Assembly: GCA_947503035.1 (NCBI GenBank)
Contig: CANNCD010000001.1
Span: forward strand, 310,001 to 374,000
DNA from: an uncultured Halocynthiibacter sp.
GTDB lineage: Bacteria > Pseudomonadota > Alphaproteobacteria > Rhodobacterales > Rhodobacteraceae
Length of the DNA: 64,000 bases
Reading direction: 5' to 3'
The translations under genes and the position numbers were made by a program. Shown here in pieces: positions 9,067 to 17,143 of the stretch; within the stretch, counting starts at the first letter, position 1, and each line of letters starts with the position of its first letter. The notes under the pieces are model-generated. The model ran no database searches, was not told where the DNA came from, and saw nothing but the letters and a program-made list of their open reading frames with translations.

Positions 9067-10116
9067 TTAACCTTGTTTGGCGCGTTTTCCAAGTTGGGCG
9101 AACTTATAGAGGGCGCGTGCCTCGTCCGCGTCCACCAGACGGCTGGGCGGGGTTTGCAAAAGACGACCGAACAGGGCGCGAAACGGTTCTTCCATCATCA
9201 GTTCGGCGAAACGGGTCTTGCGCCATGCCACGGCGTCGTTGTGCAGGGCGAGCAAGGTCTCGTCCTCACGCAGTTCCATGATGATGGGATCAACCACAGG
9301 GGCAAAAGCGTGGATCGTCGTGTCTTCGTCCTGATTATAGTTCCGCTCGACCCAGTAATCGACGCCCAGCTGATCGGCGCCATGCACCGCACGGCCGCGC
9401 GCGGCCTTCAGAACATAGGTCTCCATCGCGCCAAGGGCATAGTGATTGAGTTGAAACAGAGGATAATTGTCGCGGCCATAGTTGGAAAATAGCCGACGGG
9501 TTTTGAACATATCCGGCAATTCTTCGCCGCGCCCATCGAACCAGCGGGCCTCATCCAGACGGGATTTGTCGGGGTTGCGGGGGCGATGCACACCCAGTTT
9601 GCCGTACACCCCGTCATTCTTATACAGCGTCTTGAACATCGCGCTGCGCCACGGCCACGCCATTTTGGCGGGGGCGGCGCGGGTGAATGTCTTGGTGACG
9701 GGATGATCCGAAAACCGACGCATGTCGGAACTGCCGAACAGGCGCCATGTCATGGTAAACGCGGTCGCATCGGGCAGGGCGTTAAACAATGCGGTTAACG
9801 TCCGATCCCCCACATGGATGTTAACGAATTCATCCACGTCCAGTGTCATCACCCAGTCGGCGTCCTTCACCAGTGGGTGTTTGTCGGCCATCTTATAGGC
9901 GGTCCACTGGATCCCGCCCTTGTCATAGGGGCCGTCGTTGCGCACGTGGGTGATCTGCCCCATGGCATCCAACCGATCCAAAATCGCATCGGTGCCGTCA
10001 TCGCAATCGTTCGAGAACACCAGAAAATCGGTGAACCCCACGGCACGATGATGGGCGATCCATTCCAACAGGAACGCCCCTTCGTTTTTCACACAAAGAA
10101 CGGCAAGCGCGCGCAT
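9067..10116 (-). CDS. Glycosyltransferase family 2-like (DVDE type)
   Basis: 349-aa cytosolic protein of the Glyco_tranf_2_4 type. The N-terminus has CVKNEGAFLLEWIAHHRAVG and SNDCDDGT (nucleotide-sugar binding), and DVDEF at 93-97 is the metal-binding DxD motif. The C-terminal half contains LNHYALGAMETYVLK, shared with its two neighbours. The sugar donor and acceptor cannot be inferred. Its start overlaps the stop of the 789-aa fusion gene (TGATG), so it is the last gene of a translationally coupled four-gene set. It ends 129 bases before the 318-aa gene. Confidence 0.88.
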   Translation of the reverse strand: MRALAVLCVKNEGAFLLEWIAHHRAVGFTDFLVFSNDCDDGTDAILDRLDAMGQITHVRNDGPYDKGGIQWTAYKMADKHPLVKDADWVMTLDVDEFVNIHVGDRTLTALFNALPDATAFTMTWRLFGSSDMRRFSDHPVTKTFTRAAPAKMAWPWRSAMFKTLYKNDGVYGKLGVHRPRNPDKSRLDEARWFDGRGEELPDMFKTRRLFSNYGRDNYPLFQLNHYALGAMETYVLKAARGRAVHGADQLGVDYWVERNYNQDEDTTIHAFAPVVDPIIMELREDETLLALHNDAVAWRKTRFAELMMEEPFRALFGRLLQTPPSRLVDADEARALYKFAQLGKRAKQG

Positions 10117-12485
10117 CAGCTCTCCAAATCAAGCGAGAGCGCATAGGCGACACGCTCCATCGCGGTTAGCTTGATCTTCAACGCCTGTTGATACAAGTCC
10201 TCAAATTCGGGCATCCCGTGCAATTCTTCGGCCTTGGCGCGGTGCCACGCGCAACCACCGGCGTGGAGTTCGGCCAGTTTTGCGTCGCCCATCAGACGGT
10301 CATATTCGGCCTTTACGCGCGGCACGTTGCGCCGGATCGACAGGTCGGTGTGGTCGGACCAATCCATACGGATCCAATAGTTGATGCCGATGGAGCGATC
10401 CACGTGAAGGGCGCGGCCACGTTGACGTTTGATCATGTAACTTTCGGCGGATCGCAACGCATAGTGGTTGAGCGTAATCAGGTCAAAACCGATGTTCTTT
10501 TTGCTGCTGCGCCACCCCTGGGTTTCATAATCGCCCCCCATAGGTTTACCGGACCCATTGACCCATTTGACTTTCTTTTCAAAGCCTTCGATCAATTTGT
10601 TCGGACGGTGACACGAGATTTTCTCATAGGCGCCGATGTTCTTGAACATGGTCTTAAAGCCCCAAACCGTGTGCGGTTTCGGACAGTATTTCGGCGCACA
10701 TTGGTCGAACTGTTCGATGACCAGATCGTCGGACAATTCGGTCACACCGGAATAGCCAAACAGACGCCATGTCATCGCGATATTGGTCGCATCTGGCACC
10801 GCATCCAGCAGGTCCTGCATGGTGCCATTGCCGGTGCGGATGTTCATGAATTCGTCCACATCGATATGGATCACCCATTCGGCGTTCTTGATCACAGGTT
10901 CCTTAAGCGACTGGTTCAACGCGTATTGTTGGGGCGAATTGCCCTTCCAATTGTCGTTGTTGCGGTGTTGAACGATGCCCATGTCCTGAAGGTGGTCCAG
11001 AATTTCGGACGTCCCATCGTCACAGCCGTTGGTATAGATCAGGAAATTATCCACCCCAATGGCACGGTGATAGGCGACCCATTCGACGATATAGGGCGCC
11101 TCATTTTTCATACAGCCAACGATGACATTGCCGCTGTTGTTCTTGGGCAGTTTACGCATATTTATCGGCGCGTATTCTGGACCCATTTCGGTTTCGTCGG
11201 GTTTACCCACATTGTTGTGCGGGGCATAGGAGCCGTCCTTAAGAGAGACGAAATTCTCGATCGCGTCCTTGTTCATCAGGCTCTTGGCGATGGGGCCGAT
11301 GCCGTTTTCATCAAGATCATCCTTGCCCGTCTTGGGCGCAGCCGTTTTCGGAGCCTCTTCGGGTTCGCGCGCGGCGCGGCGGTCTTCGCGGATGCTTTGT
11401 TTGGTGAATTTGTCGATGGATGACAATGCAGCGGCCAAATATTGCCGCGCACGGAAACCGCGTTCGGGGTCGGGTGTTGCCCAAGGATCGCCTTTTTTGT
11501 CGGCTTTCAATGCTGCCTTCAAGTCACTGTTTTTCTTAATCAATGCCTTGTTGTCTGTCGCGAAGCCTTTGGAGATTTCATTCAGGTTCGCAGGATCAAT
11601 CGCTGGCCCAGCAATCGCGATATCTTGCAGAATTCTGCGGTACAGCTGGCGGTCAATCCGGCGACCCGTCCGGAGCAAAAGATGCAGGTCTTGGTTCAAC
11701 ATCTGGGCGCGGGTCGAAAAGGCGGCCGGCATAGAATTGCCTTGCTCTTTGGGTTTGGCCTTGCCGATGTTTTGCGTGATGTCAAAGCTCGTCTTGATCT
11801 CGTCGATCAAGGCGGGGGTGGCGAACAGCTCGGCGTCATAGGGGCGCAGAACCACCTTGTCCTCGCCAAAGATCGCGCCCCAACGGGCGACAAAATCCGC
11901 ATAATCAAGCCAATGGGGCGGGGCCTGAACCTCGGGGAAATCCATCAGGTCTGGGTTGTTTTCTGGGCGCAAGGACAACGCGGTTTCGGCCCAGTTACCA
12001 CCGACCATCTCGACCTCGCGCGAAAGGGGCGCGCGGCGACCCTCAAGCACTTGGGCCGCGAAAACACGGGTCATGACGCGGGCCTGTTCGTCCACATGGG
12101 CGACAATTGTGATGTCGTTGGAAAACGGCGTCAAAAGATCGCGCAACCGGTTCAGTTCGCTGTCGGATGCGAGCCAGCAGAGCTGTGACGCGGAGAGGAT
12201 CAAGGTGTCGGGCGTGTGTTTATCGATCTCGGTGCGCAGGTTGCTCGAGAGCTTGTCGCGAAACGCCGCCTGTGCCGCGGGGTCGGCATTGCCACGGTTA
12301 AACCGCAGTGTGTCGACGTTTTCGGGGTCGGACACCGCCATATAAAGACGGGTGTGATTGGTGCGCCCTGCGGCCGTTGGGTACAGGATGCCTTTGCTCG
12401 ACAATTGATCGCGTTTGTTGGCCAAGGTGTCCTGAATCCGGCTGGCGCCGCATTGATCCATCCCAACATGTACTATGATACGCAT
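10116..12485 (-). CDS. Fused sulfotransferase-like + glycosyltransferase protein
   Basis: 789 aa. Residues 1-240 resemble a sulfotransferase, but the PAPS-binding loop is degenerate: HVGMDQCGASRIQ (6-18) stands where active enzymes have the pattern GxxKTGTT/S, so the lysine and threonines are replaced. A helical, charged linker follows (about 250-450, with an EDRRAAREPEEAPKTA stretch). Residues 452-789 are a glycosyltransferase of the same DVDE family as the neighbours (MKNEAPYIVEWVAYHRAIG, DVDEF at 542-546, LNHYALRSAESYM). ATG 12485 is preferred over an earlier in-frame ATG at 12530: GAGGA lies 8 bases upstream and it overlaps the previous stop (TAATG). The N-domain may bind a partner or ligand and not PAPS. 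Confidence 0.82.
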   Translation of the reverse strand: MRIIVHVGMDQCGASRIQDTLANKRDQLSSKGILYPTAAGRTNHTRLYMAVSDPENVDTLRFNRGNADPAAQAAFRDKLSSNLRTEIDKHTPDTLILSASQLCWLASDSELNRLRDLLTPFSNDITIVAHVDEQARVMTRVFAAQVLEGRRAPLSREVEMVGGNWAETALSLRPENNPDLMDFPEVQAPPHWLDYADFVARWGAIFGEDKVVLRPYDAELFATPALIDEIKTSFDITQNIGKAKPKEQGNSMPAAFSTRAQMLNQDLHLLLRTGRRIDRQLYRRILQDIAIAGPAIDPANLNEISKGFATDNKALIKKNSDLKAALKADKKGDPWATPDPERGFRARQYLAAALSSIDKFTKQSIREDRRAAREPEEAPKTAAPKTGKDDLDENGIGPIAKSLMNKDAIENFVSLKDGSYAPHNNVGKPDETEMGPEYAPINMRKLPKNNSGNVIVGCMKNEAPYIVEWVAYHRAIGVDNFLIYTNGCDDGTSEILDHLQDMGIVQHRNNDNWKGNSPQQYALNQSLKEPVIKNAEWVIHIDVDEFMNIRTGNGTMQDLLDAVPDATNIAMTWRLFGYSGVTELSDDLVIEQFDQCAPKYCPKPHTVWGFKTMFKNIGAYEKISCHRPNKLIEGFEKKVKWVNGSGKPMGGDYETQGWRSSKKNIGFDLITLNHYALRSAESYMIKRQRGRALHVDRSIGINYWIRMDWSDHTDLSIRRNVPRVKAEYDRLMGDAKLAELHAGGCAWHRAKAEELHGMPEFEDLYQQALKIKLTAMERVAYALSLDLES

Positions 12486-13105
12486 TACTTTTCGTCCTCT
12501 GCGGGGTTCGCATTCATTTTTCCCCACCACGGCAAATCGATGCCGATATGGGCGGAAATTTTGTTCGGGGCATCCGGATCTTCGATGTCAAAAATCAAAA
12601 GAGCCGGATCGTTTTCAAATATCTTTTGGATAAAGGCGTTGTGGCCCGTGATCCATTTTTCAAGCGCCTCTTGCGTGTCGCCAAACCCAATGGGCAGGCC
12701 AGGGACCGCCGAATTCGGGAGCCGTTCGGTGCCCAGATCAAACCACCGTCGCATGGACGCGGCCTGTTTGTCGGGCGCCCGATAGGACAAAAGGAACTTG
12801 GCCTTGGGGTGGTGCAGTCGCAGCGCCGAGATCAGCGCGAAATCCGTTTGCGGCCAGAAATTTTCACCGGCGCCAAGGACGCTTGTTTCAGCAATGGCGT
12901 GGAATTTCGATAGCTTTTTAAATGGGTTACCCGTTTCAAAGTATCCCTCATACATCAGACGCCCGACAAACCCCTTGCCGGCCTTTTGCCATGGGCGCAG
13001 TTTCCAATCGGCCACCTTTAGACCCGCCTTGCGTAGGGCAACGGCAAGGGTCGTGGTGCCCGATTTCGGTAGGCCAAGATTGATGATCTTGGGGGGACGT
13101 TTCAT
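12485..13105 (-). CDS. Sulfotransferase-family protein
   Basis: 206 aa. GLPKSGTTTLAVAL (residues 11-24) is an intact 5'-phosphosulfate-binding loop, and LLSYRAPDKQAASMRRWFDLG carries the 3'-phosphate-binding arginine/serine region (RxPxxxxxS). Established role of the family: transfer of sulfate from PAPS to hydroxyl or amino groups, often on glycans. The gene overlaps both neighbours (ATGA with the upstream glycosyltransferase, TAATG with the fusion), so it is made together with them. It probably sulfates a glycan assembled by these transferases; that is inference from context. Confidence 0.85.
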   Translation of the reverse strand: MKRPPKIINLGLPKSGTTTLAVALRKAGLKVADWKLRPWQKAGKGFVGRLMYEGYFETGNPFKKLSKFHAIAETSVLGAGENFWPQTDFALISALRLHHPKAKFLLSYRAPDKQAASMRRWFDLGTERLPNSAVPGLPIGFGDTQEALEKWITGHNAFIQKIFENDPALLIFDIEDPDAPNKISAHIGIDLPWWGKMNANPAEDEK

Positions 13106-14172
13106 GAGGATTGCTCGTCCAGAATGTCATTGAGCCTGATCTCAACGGGCGAAATTTTCGGCGCCGACAACAGCTGTTCGCGAAGCGCGACATAGTCCTC
13201 GTCTTGCATCAGACGTGCGGCGGCTTCGCGGTGTTTCGTGACACAGTCGTCATGAAGTGCGGCGACGTTTGGCAGGGCCTTGAGCCGTTCGATTTCCGCG
13301 TTCAGACGCGGCAGATATTTCTGGATCGAGGTGTCCTCATAGGCGTCATCATTGCGTTCGCGCCAATAGGTATCGTCGAAATTCCGGTTCTCGCGGTTCA
13401 CGTCCCCACGGTCATTTTTGACAAGGTAACTGTCGAGGCTACGCAGCGCATAGTGGTTCAGCGTCGCGAAATCCCGCGCACCAGAGGCGGGGAATTTGCG
13501 GATGCGGCGCGGGTTGGCGGCCACAAGGAAGCGGTGCTGCACCTTGCGACCGGAACAGTCGGTCCATACGGGGCGCTTGGCCTCGGGGAGTTTGTCGCGG
13601 AAAAACGGACGGTGCGCGCCGAAATATTTCAGTGGGAAGTCCTGCCGCATGAGGGTTTTGACCTCGATCGCGGTTTGGTCGGTCCAGATGTCCGGATTGT
13701 GGGATTTGGTGAACTGTTCAATGATGGGGCGATCTTCGAAATCCTCGATGCCGTCATTGGCAAAGAATTGGAAGGTGGCCGAAATCGCCTGTGGGTCGTC
13801 GCAGGCATCGATCAGATCGGAAATCGTGCCATCACCCACATGAATGTTCAGGAATTCGTCCACATCGGCAATCCAAACCCAGTCGGCGTCTTTTACCATC
13901 GGGTGGACCTTGGCGGCCTTCAATGCCTCCATCTGATAATTGCGGCCCTCGGCGGGGTTCGGCAGGTGCTCACAGATGCCCGCCTCGGCAAGCGCGTCCA
14001 GCAATTCGGCCGTGCCGTCGGTGCAATCGTTCGAGTAGAAGAGGTGGTCGGTGACGCCGATCACGCGGTTAAAGGCGATCCATTCCAACAGAAACGGGCC
14101 CTCGTTTTTCACGCAGGTCGCGGCCGCAATGCGAAGATCGCCGCCCACGTTGGAGGTGGAAGAATGTGTCAT
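13102..14172 (-). CDS. Glycosyltransferase family 2-like (DVDE type), first gene of cassette
   Basis: 356 aa if started at ATG 14172, which has GAGG about 14 bases upstream; an ATG at 14208 in the same frame would add 12 residues. CVKNEGPFLLEWIAFNRVIG (20-39), SNDCTDGT and DVDEF (103-107) define the fold and metal site, and LNHYALRSLDSYLVK matches its two paralogues downstream. No signal peptide or membrane segment, so it acts in the cytoplasm. It overlaps the following sulfotransferase gene by 4 bases. A 179-base divergent gap separates it from xdhC and should hold the promoter of the cassette. Confidence 0.87.
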   Translation of the reverse strand: MTHSSTSNVGGDLRIAAATCVKNEGPFLLEWIAFNRVIGVTDHLFYSNDCTDGTAELLDALAEAGICEHLPNPAEGRNYQMEALKAAKVHPMVKDADWVWIADVDEFLNIHVGDGTISDLIDACDDPQAISATFQFFANDGIEDFEDRPIIEQFTKSHNPDIWTDQTAIEVKTLMRQDFPLKYFGAHRPFFRDKLPEAKRPVWTDCSGRKVQHRFLVAANPRRIRKFPASGARDFATLNHYALRSLDSYLVKNDRGDVNRENRNFDDTYWRERNDDAYEDTSIQKYLPRLNAEIERLKALPNVAALHDDCVTKHREAAARLMQDEDYVALREQLLSAPKISPVEIRLNDILDEQSS

Positions 14173-14351
14173 ATCAATGCTGCCTCTATGCGCTGGATCT
14201 CTGTCCATTTGACGCGAATGTGTTTTGATCTTTGTTTCATATCGGGTGTTGCTGCGTCAATGTTTCGCTTTGGTAAACAATCCAATTGCGGTGTAAACTG
14301 TCGCAAAGAGGTGTCTATTCGGTGCCTTATGCACAGAAAAGGTGTCGTGAG

Positions 14352-15287
14352 ATGCAAAATTCCCCGCAGTCGGTTTTGGAGACGGCGCTTGGCTGGTCCC
14401 ATGGGAGCGCGCGAGTGGCCATTGCGACGGTGGTGTCCACATGGGGATCGGCGCCTTGTGGTGTCGGAAGCCAGATGGTGGTGGATGAACACGGCAAGAT
14501 CGAAGGATCGGTATCAGGTGGCTGTGTCGAAGGGGCCGTGGTGTTTGAGGCCATGGAGGCGATTGAGGATGGTGTTGTGCGGCACCTTGAGTATGGGGTG
14601 AGCGACGAGGACAGTTTTCAGGCGGGGCTGGCCTGTGGCGGGACCATCCGGCTTCGGGTTGATCCGGTTGAGGGCACGGCGTTTTCGGTTGCGGACTTGG
14701 CCGAGCTGTGCGCCCGCCGTGCCGCGCGTCGGTCGGTCTGTTTGGCGGGCGATGCGACGCGCCTGTGGTTGACGGATGCGCCCAGCGGGGACGAGACATT
14801 CACGCAGTGGTTCCATCCGTCGCGCCGTTTGGCCGTCGTGGGGGCGGTGCATATCGCGCAGGCCCTGGTGCCGATGGCCCAGACCGCGGGGTTCGAGGTC
14901 ACGGTGATGGACCCGCGCGCATCATTCGCGACCGAAGCGCGCTTTCCCACATGTGCCGTGATCTGTGACGACACCGAAACCGCGATCACAGCCCATGGGG
15001 TGGACGCGGCGACGGCCGTGGTGGTTCTGGCCCATGATCCAAAGATCGACGATGCGGCGTTAAAGGCGGCGCTGGACGGTGGGGCGTTTTACATCGGCTG
15101 TCTTGGGTCGACTCGGACCCATGGCAAACGTCTGGCGCGTTTGCGCGAGCAGGGACGGGACGACGCGGCGCTGGCGCAATTGACGGGGCCCATCGGATTG
15201 GACATCGGGGCCGAGGGGCCCAATGAAATCGCGGTATCGGTTGTGGCGGAATTGGTGGCGGCGCGGCGTGGAAAATTGAACCCCTAG
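14352..15287 (+). CDS. xdhC: XdhC/CoxI family molybdoenzyme maturation factor
   Basis: 311 aa. The N-terminal XdhC/CoxI domain shows TWGSAPCGVGSQMVV and GSVSGGCVEGAVV (residues 29-71), and the C-terminal half is the Rossmann domain of the same family (AVVGAVHIAQ, then CLGSTRTHGKRLARL). Known role: binds molybdenum cofactor and promotes its sulfuration and insertion into xanthine dehydrogenase-type enzymes. Start ATG 14352 is chosen for AAAAGG about 10 bases before it; upstream in-frame starts give a non-homologous extension. No xdhA, xdhB or coxLMS genes are in the window, so this is an orphan copy whose client enzyme is encoded elsewhere. Confidence 0.85.
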   Translation: MQNSPQSVLETALGWSHGSARVAIATVVSTWGSAPCGVGSQMVVDEHGKIEGSVSGGCVEGAVVFEAMEAIEDGVVRHLEYGVSDEDSFQAGLACGGTIRLRVDPVEGTAFSVADLAELCARRAARRSVCLAGDATRLWLTDAPSGDETFTQWFHPSRRLAVVGAVHIAQALVPMAQTAGFEVTVMDPRASFATEARFPTCAVICDDTETAITAHGVDAATAVVVLAHDPKIDDAALKAALDGGAFYIGCLGSTRTHGKRLARLREQGRDDAALAQLTGPIGLDIGAEGPNEIAVSVVAELVAARRGKLNP

Positions 15288-15297
15288 CGGCCAAAGA

Positions 15298-15325
15298 AAA
15301 AGCCCTCAGAAAACTGAGGGCTTTT
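15298..15325. terminator. Bidirectional terminator between xdhC and infC
   Basis: AAAAGCCCTCAG, a 4-base A loop, and CTGAGGGCTTTT form a perfect 12-bp stem with U-rich ends in both directions. It lies between the convergent genes xdhC (stop 15287) and infC (stop 15332). Confidence 0.88.
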
Positions 15326-15331
15326 GAAATT

Positions 15332-15874
15332 TTATGCGGTCGAGCTGATCATCATGATCATCTGGCGACCTTCCATTTTCGGCATGTTGTCGATTTTGCC
15401 GTGGTCTTTTACGTCCTCAGCAACACGTTCCAACAATTCGCGACCAAGGCTTTGGTGCGCCATTTCGCGGCCTTTGAAGCGGAGCGAAATTTTCACTTTG
15501 TCGCCGTTTTCCAAGAACTTAAACACGTTGCGCATCTTGACATCATAGTCGTGCTTATCCGTGTTCGGGCGGAATTTGACTTCCTTGATCTCGATGATCT
15601 TTTGTTTCTTGCGGGCTTCGCTTTCGCGCTTTTGTTGTTCATACTTGAACTTGCCGAAGTCCATGATCTTACACACGGGCGGCTGCGCATTCGGAGAGAT
15701 TTCAACCAGATCGAGTCCAGCCTCGTCTGCCATGGCCATCGCACGGGCAGGGGTCACGACGCCTACGTTTTCACCATCTGCGCCAATCAGGCGAATTTCG
15801 GTGGAACGGATGCGGTCGTTAACACGGGGTCCAGTGTCGCGTTGTGGCGGGGCATTATGGGGTCTACGGGCTAT
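15332..15874 (-). CDS. infC: Translation initiation factor IF-3 (probable ATA start)
   Basis: IF-3 prevents premature subunit joining and checks initiator tRNA and codon on the 30S subunit. The frame carries the N-domain (RVNDRI...[10 protein letters not shown]), the linker [15 protein letters not shown] and the C-domain ([27 protein letters not shown]). No ATG is suitably placed: the next upstream ATG (15928) adds 18 unrelated residues without a ribosome site. AAGGA at 15883-15887 lies 8 bases before ATA at 15872-15874, giving a 180-aa protein, the size of E. coli IF-3. E. coli infC starts with AUU and is autoregulated through IF-3 discrimination against it; the same logic would fit here. 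Confidence 0.93.
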   Translation of the reverse strand: MARRPHNAPPQRDTGPRVNDRIRSTEIRLIGADGENVGVVTPARAMAMADEAGLDLVEISPNAQPPVCKIMDFGKFKYEQQKRESEARKKQKIIEIKEVKFRPNTDKHDYDVKMRNVFKFLENGDKVKISLRFKGREMAHQSLGRELLERVAEDVKDHGKIDNMPKMEGRQMIMMISSTA

Positions 15875-16057
15875 GGTTTTTATCCTTAAATGATTGTCTG
15901 TGGGCGAAAAATAGCCCTGTTGGTCCAATGATACAAGCTGATTTCCACAGATGACGCGATCTGATCGGCTTTCCCCTTGAACCTACTCATTTTTCGTAAC
16001 ATTTAGGTCCCGTAGCGCATTGAGACGGTGTGCGAAGGTTAAAAAGGGATAGTTCTT

Positions 16058-17044
16058 ATGAACAAGACATGGATCATTGTTGCATTGCTGGCGGCTGCTG
16101 GTGTTGCGGGTTACGTATTTTTGGGCGGCAAAGACATTGAAGTACCAGCAGTTGTAGAATCAGCCGTTGAAGCGACAACAGAAGCGGCTGGCTCTGTTAC
16201 TGATGTTGCGACCGACGCTGTAGAAGGCGCAGCGGATGCGGCAACTGGTGCCGTTGAAGGCGCAGTAGAAGCCGCAACCGAAGCAGCAGAGGGCGCAGTT
16301 GAAGCAGCGACCGAAGCCGCCGAAGGTGCAGTAGAAGCAGCAACAGACGCAGCGACCGGTGCAGTAGAAGCAGCAACAGACGCAGCGACCGGTGCAGTTG
16401 AAGCAGCAACAGATGCGGCATCCGGCGCGGTTGAAGCAGCGACAGACGCAGCAGCGGGCGCAGTTGACGCCGCAACAGACGCAGCCGGCGCAGCAGCAGA
16501 CGCAGCGGGCGCAGCAGTAGAAGCAACAACCGACGCCGCAGCCGGTGCCGTTGATGCGGCAACTGACGCAGCGGGCGCAGCAGCCGAAGCCGCAACAGAC
16601 GTTGCAACCGACGCTGTTGACACTGCTACTGACGCGGCATCCGCCGTTGTTGAAGGCGCAGCAGACGTTGCAGCGGGCGCAGCCGAAACCGCAACCGACG
16701 CAGCCTCCGCTGTTGTTGAAGGCGCGACCGACGTTGCAACTGACGCAGCAGACGCTGTTACCGACACTGCGACTGACGCGGTAGAAGCAGCGACAGACAC
16801 TGCAACCGAAGCGGCGACTGAAACTGCTGTTGAAGCAGCATCCGAAACAGGTCTTCTGTCTTCTGCGGCTGGTCTTCTGTCCGGTGACGGTTTTGACGCG
16901 GACGCGATCTCTGGTTTGATCGACAACTCTTCTCTTGGTGAGCTTCAGAAAACAACGCTTAAGACTGCGGTTTCTTCCGCTGCTGAAAACCCAGAGCTGG
17001 TTTCCGGTGTTCTTGAACAGGTTAAATCTGCACTTGGCATGTAA
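16058..17044 (+). CDS. Membrane-anchored Ala-rich 11-mer repeat protein
   Basis: 328 aa. Residues 4-22 form one hydrophobic segment (signal anchor or uncleaved signal). Residues 34-264 are 21 consecutive units of 11 residues, consensus EGAVEAATDAA, kept in register. The composition is almost only A, D, E, G, T, V and S. No lysine or arginine occurs between K25 and K298, so the repeat region is strongly acidic. Residues 265-328 form a non-repeated C-terminal domain (SGLIDNSSLGELQKTT and LEQVKSALGM). Eleven-residue periodicity suits long amphipathic helices as in LEA proteins and apolipoproteins, but those usually contain lysine. AAGGGA precedes the ATG. Function is unknown; envelope location is likely. 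Confidence 0.85.
   Translation: MNKTWIIVALLAAAGVAGYVFLGGKDIEVPAVVESAVEATTEAAGSVTDVATDAVEGAADAATGAVEGAVEAATEAAEGAVEAATEAAEGAVEAATDAATGAVEAATDAATGAVEAATDAASGAVEAATDAAAGAVDAATDAAGAAADAAGAAVEATTDAAAGAVDAATDAAGAAAEAATDVATDAVDTATDAASAVVEGAADVAAGAAETATDAASAVVEGATDVATDAADAVTDTATDAVEAATDTATEAATETAVEAASETGLLSSAAGLLSGDGFDADAISGLIDNSSLGELQKTTLKTAVSSAAENPELVSGVLEQVKSALGM
16157..16849 (+). repeat. Tandem 33-bp repeats coding for 21 eleven-residue units
   Basis: The segment encodes residues 34-264 of the Ala-rich protein as 21 units of exactly 33 bp. Units near 16320-16440 are almost identical at the DNA level (gaagcagcaacagacgcagc recurs), while outer units have diverged. The array keeps frame throughout, as expected from repeated unequal exchange under selection for the reading frame. 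Confidence 0.85.
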
Positions 17045-17083
17045 GCCAATCGGCGGGTCATCTGGCCCGCCAACCACACACAT

Positions 17084-17120
17084 AAAAACGCCGCCCTGCA
17101 TCTGCAAGGCGGCGTTTTTT
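17084..17120. terminator. Terminator after the 11-mer repeat gene
   Basis: AAAAACGCCGCC pairs with GGCGGCGTTTTTT around a 12-base loop that contains a further TGCA pair. The U-run on the plus strand serves the repeat gene, and the A-run at the left lets it also serve fpr on the minus strand (fpr stop 17144). Confidence 0.88.
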
Positions 17121-17143
17121 AATGTCTAAATGTGGGCTAATCC

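Noticed and set aside
13111-14601. 496-codon plus-strand frame over the first glycosyltransferase
   Set aside because: Antisense to a gene with clear motifs and overlapping stop-start junctions; it also runs into xdhC.
16111-17107. Ala-rich and Cys-rich open frames antisense to the 11-mer repeats
   Set aside because: Repeated DNA leaves all frames open; the sense product has a ribosome site, anchor and C-terminal domain.
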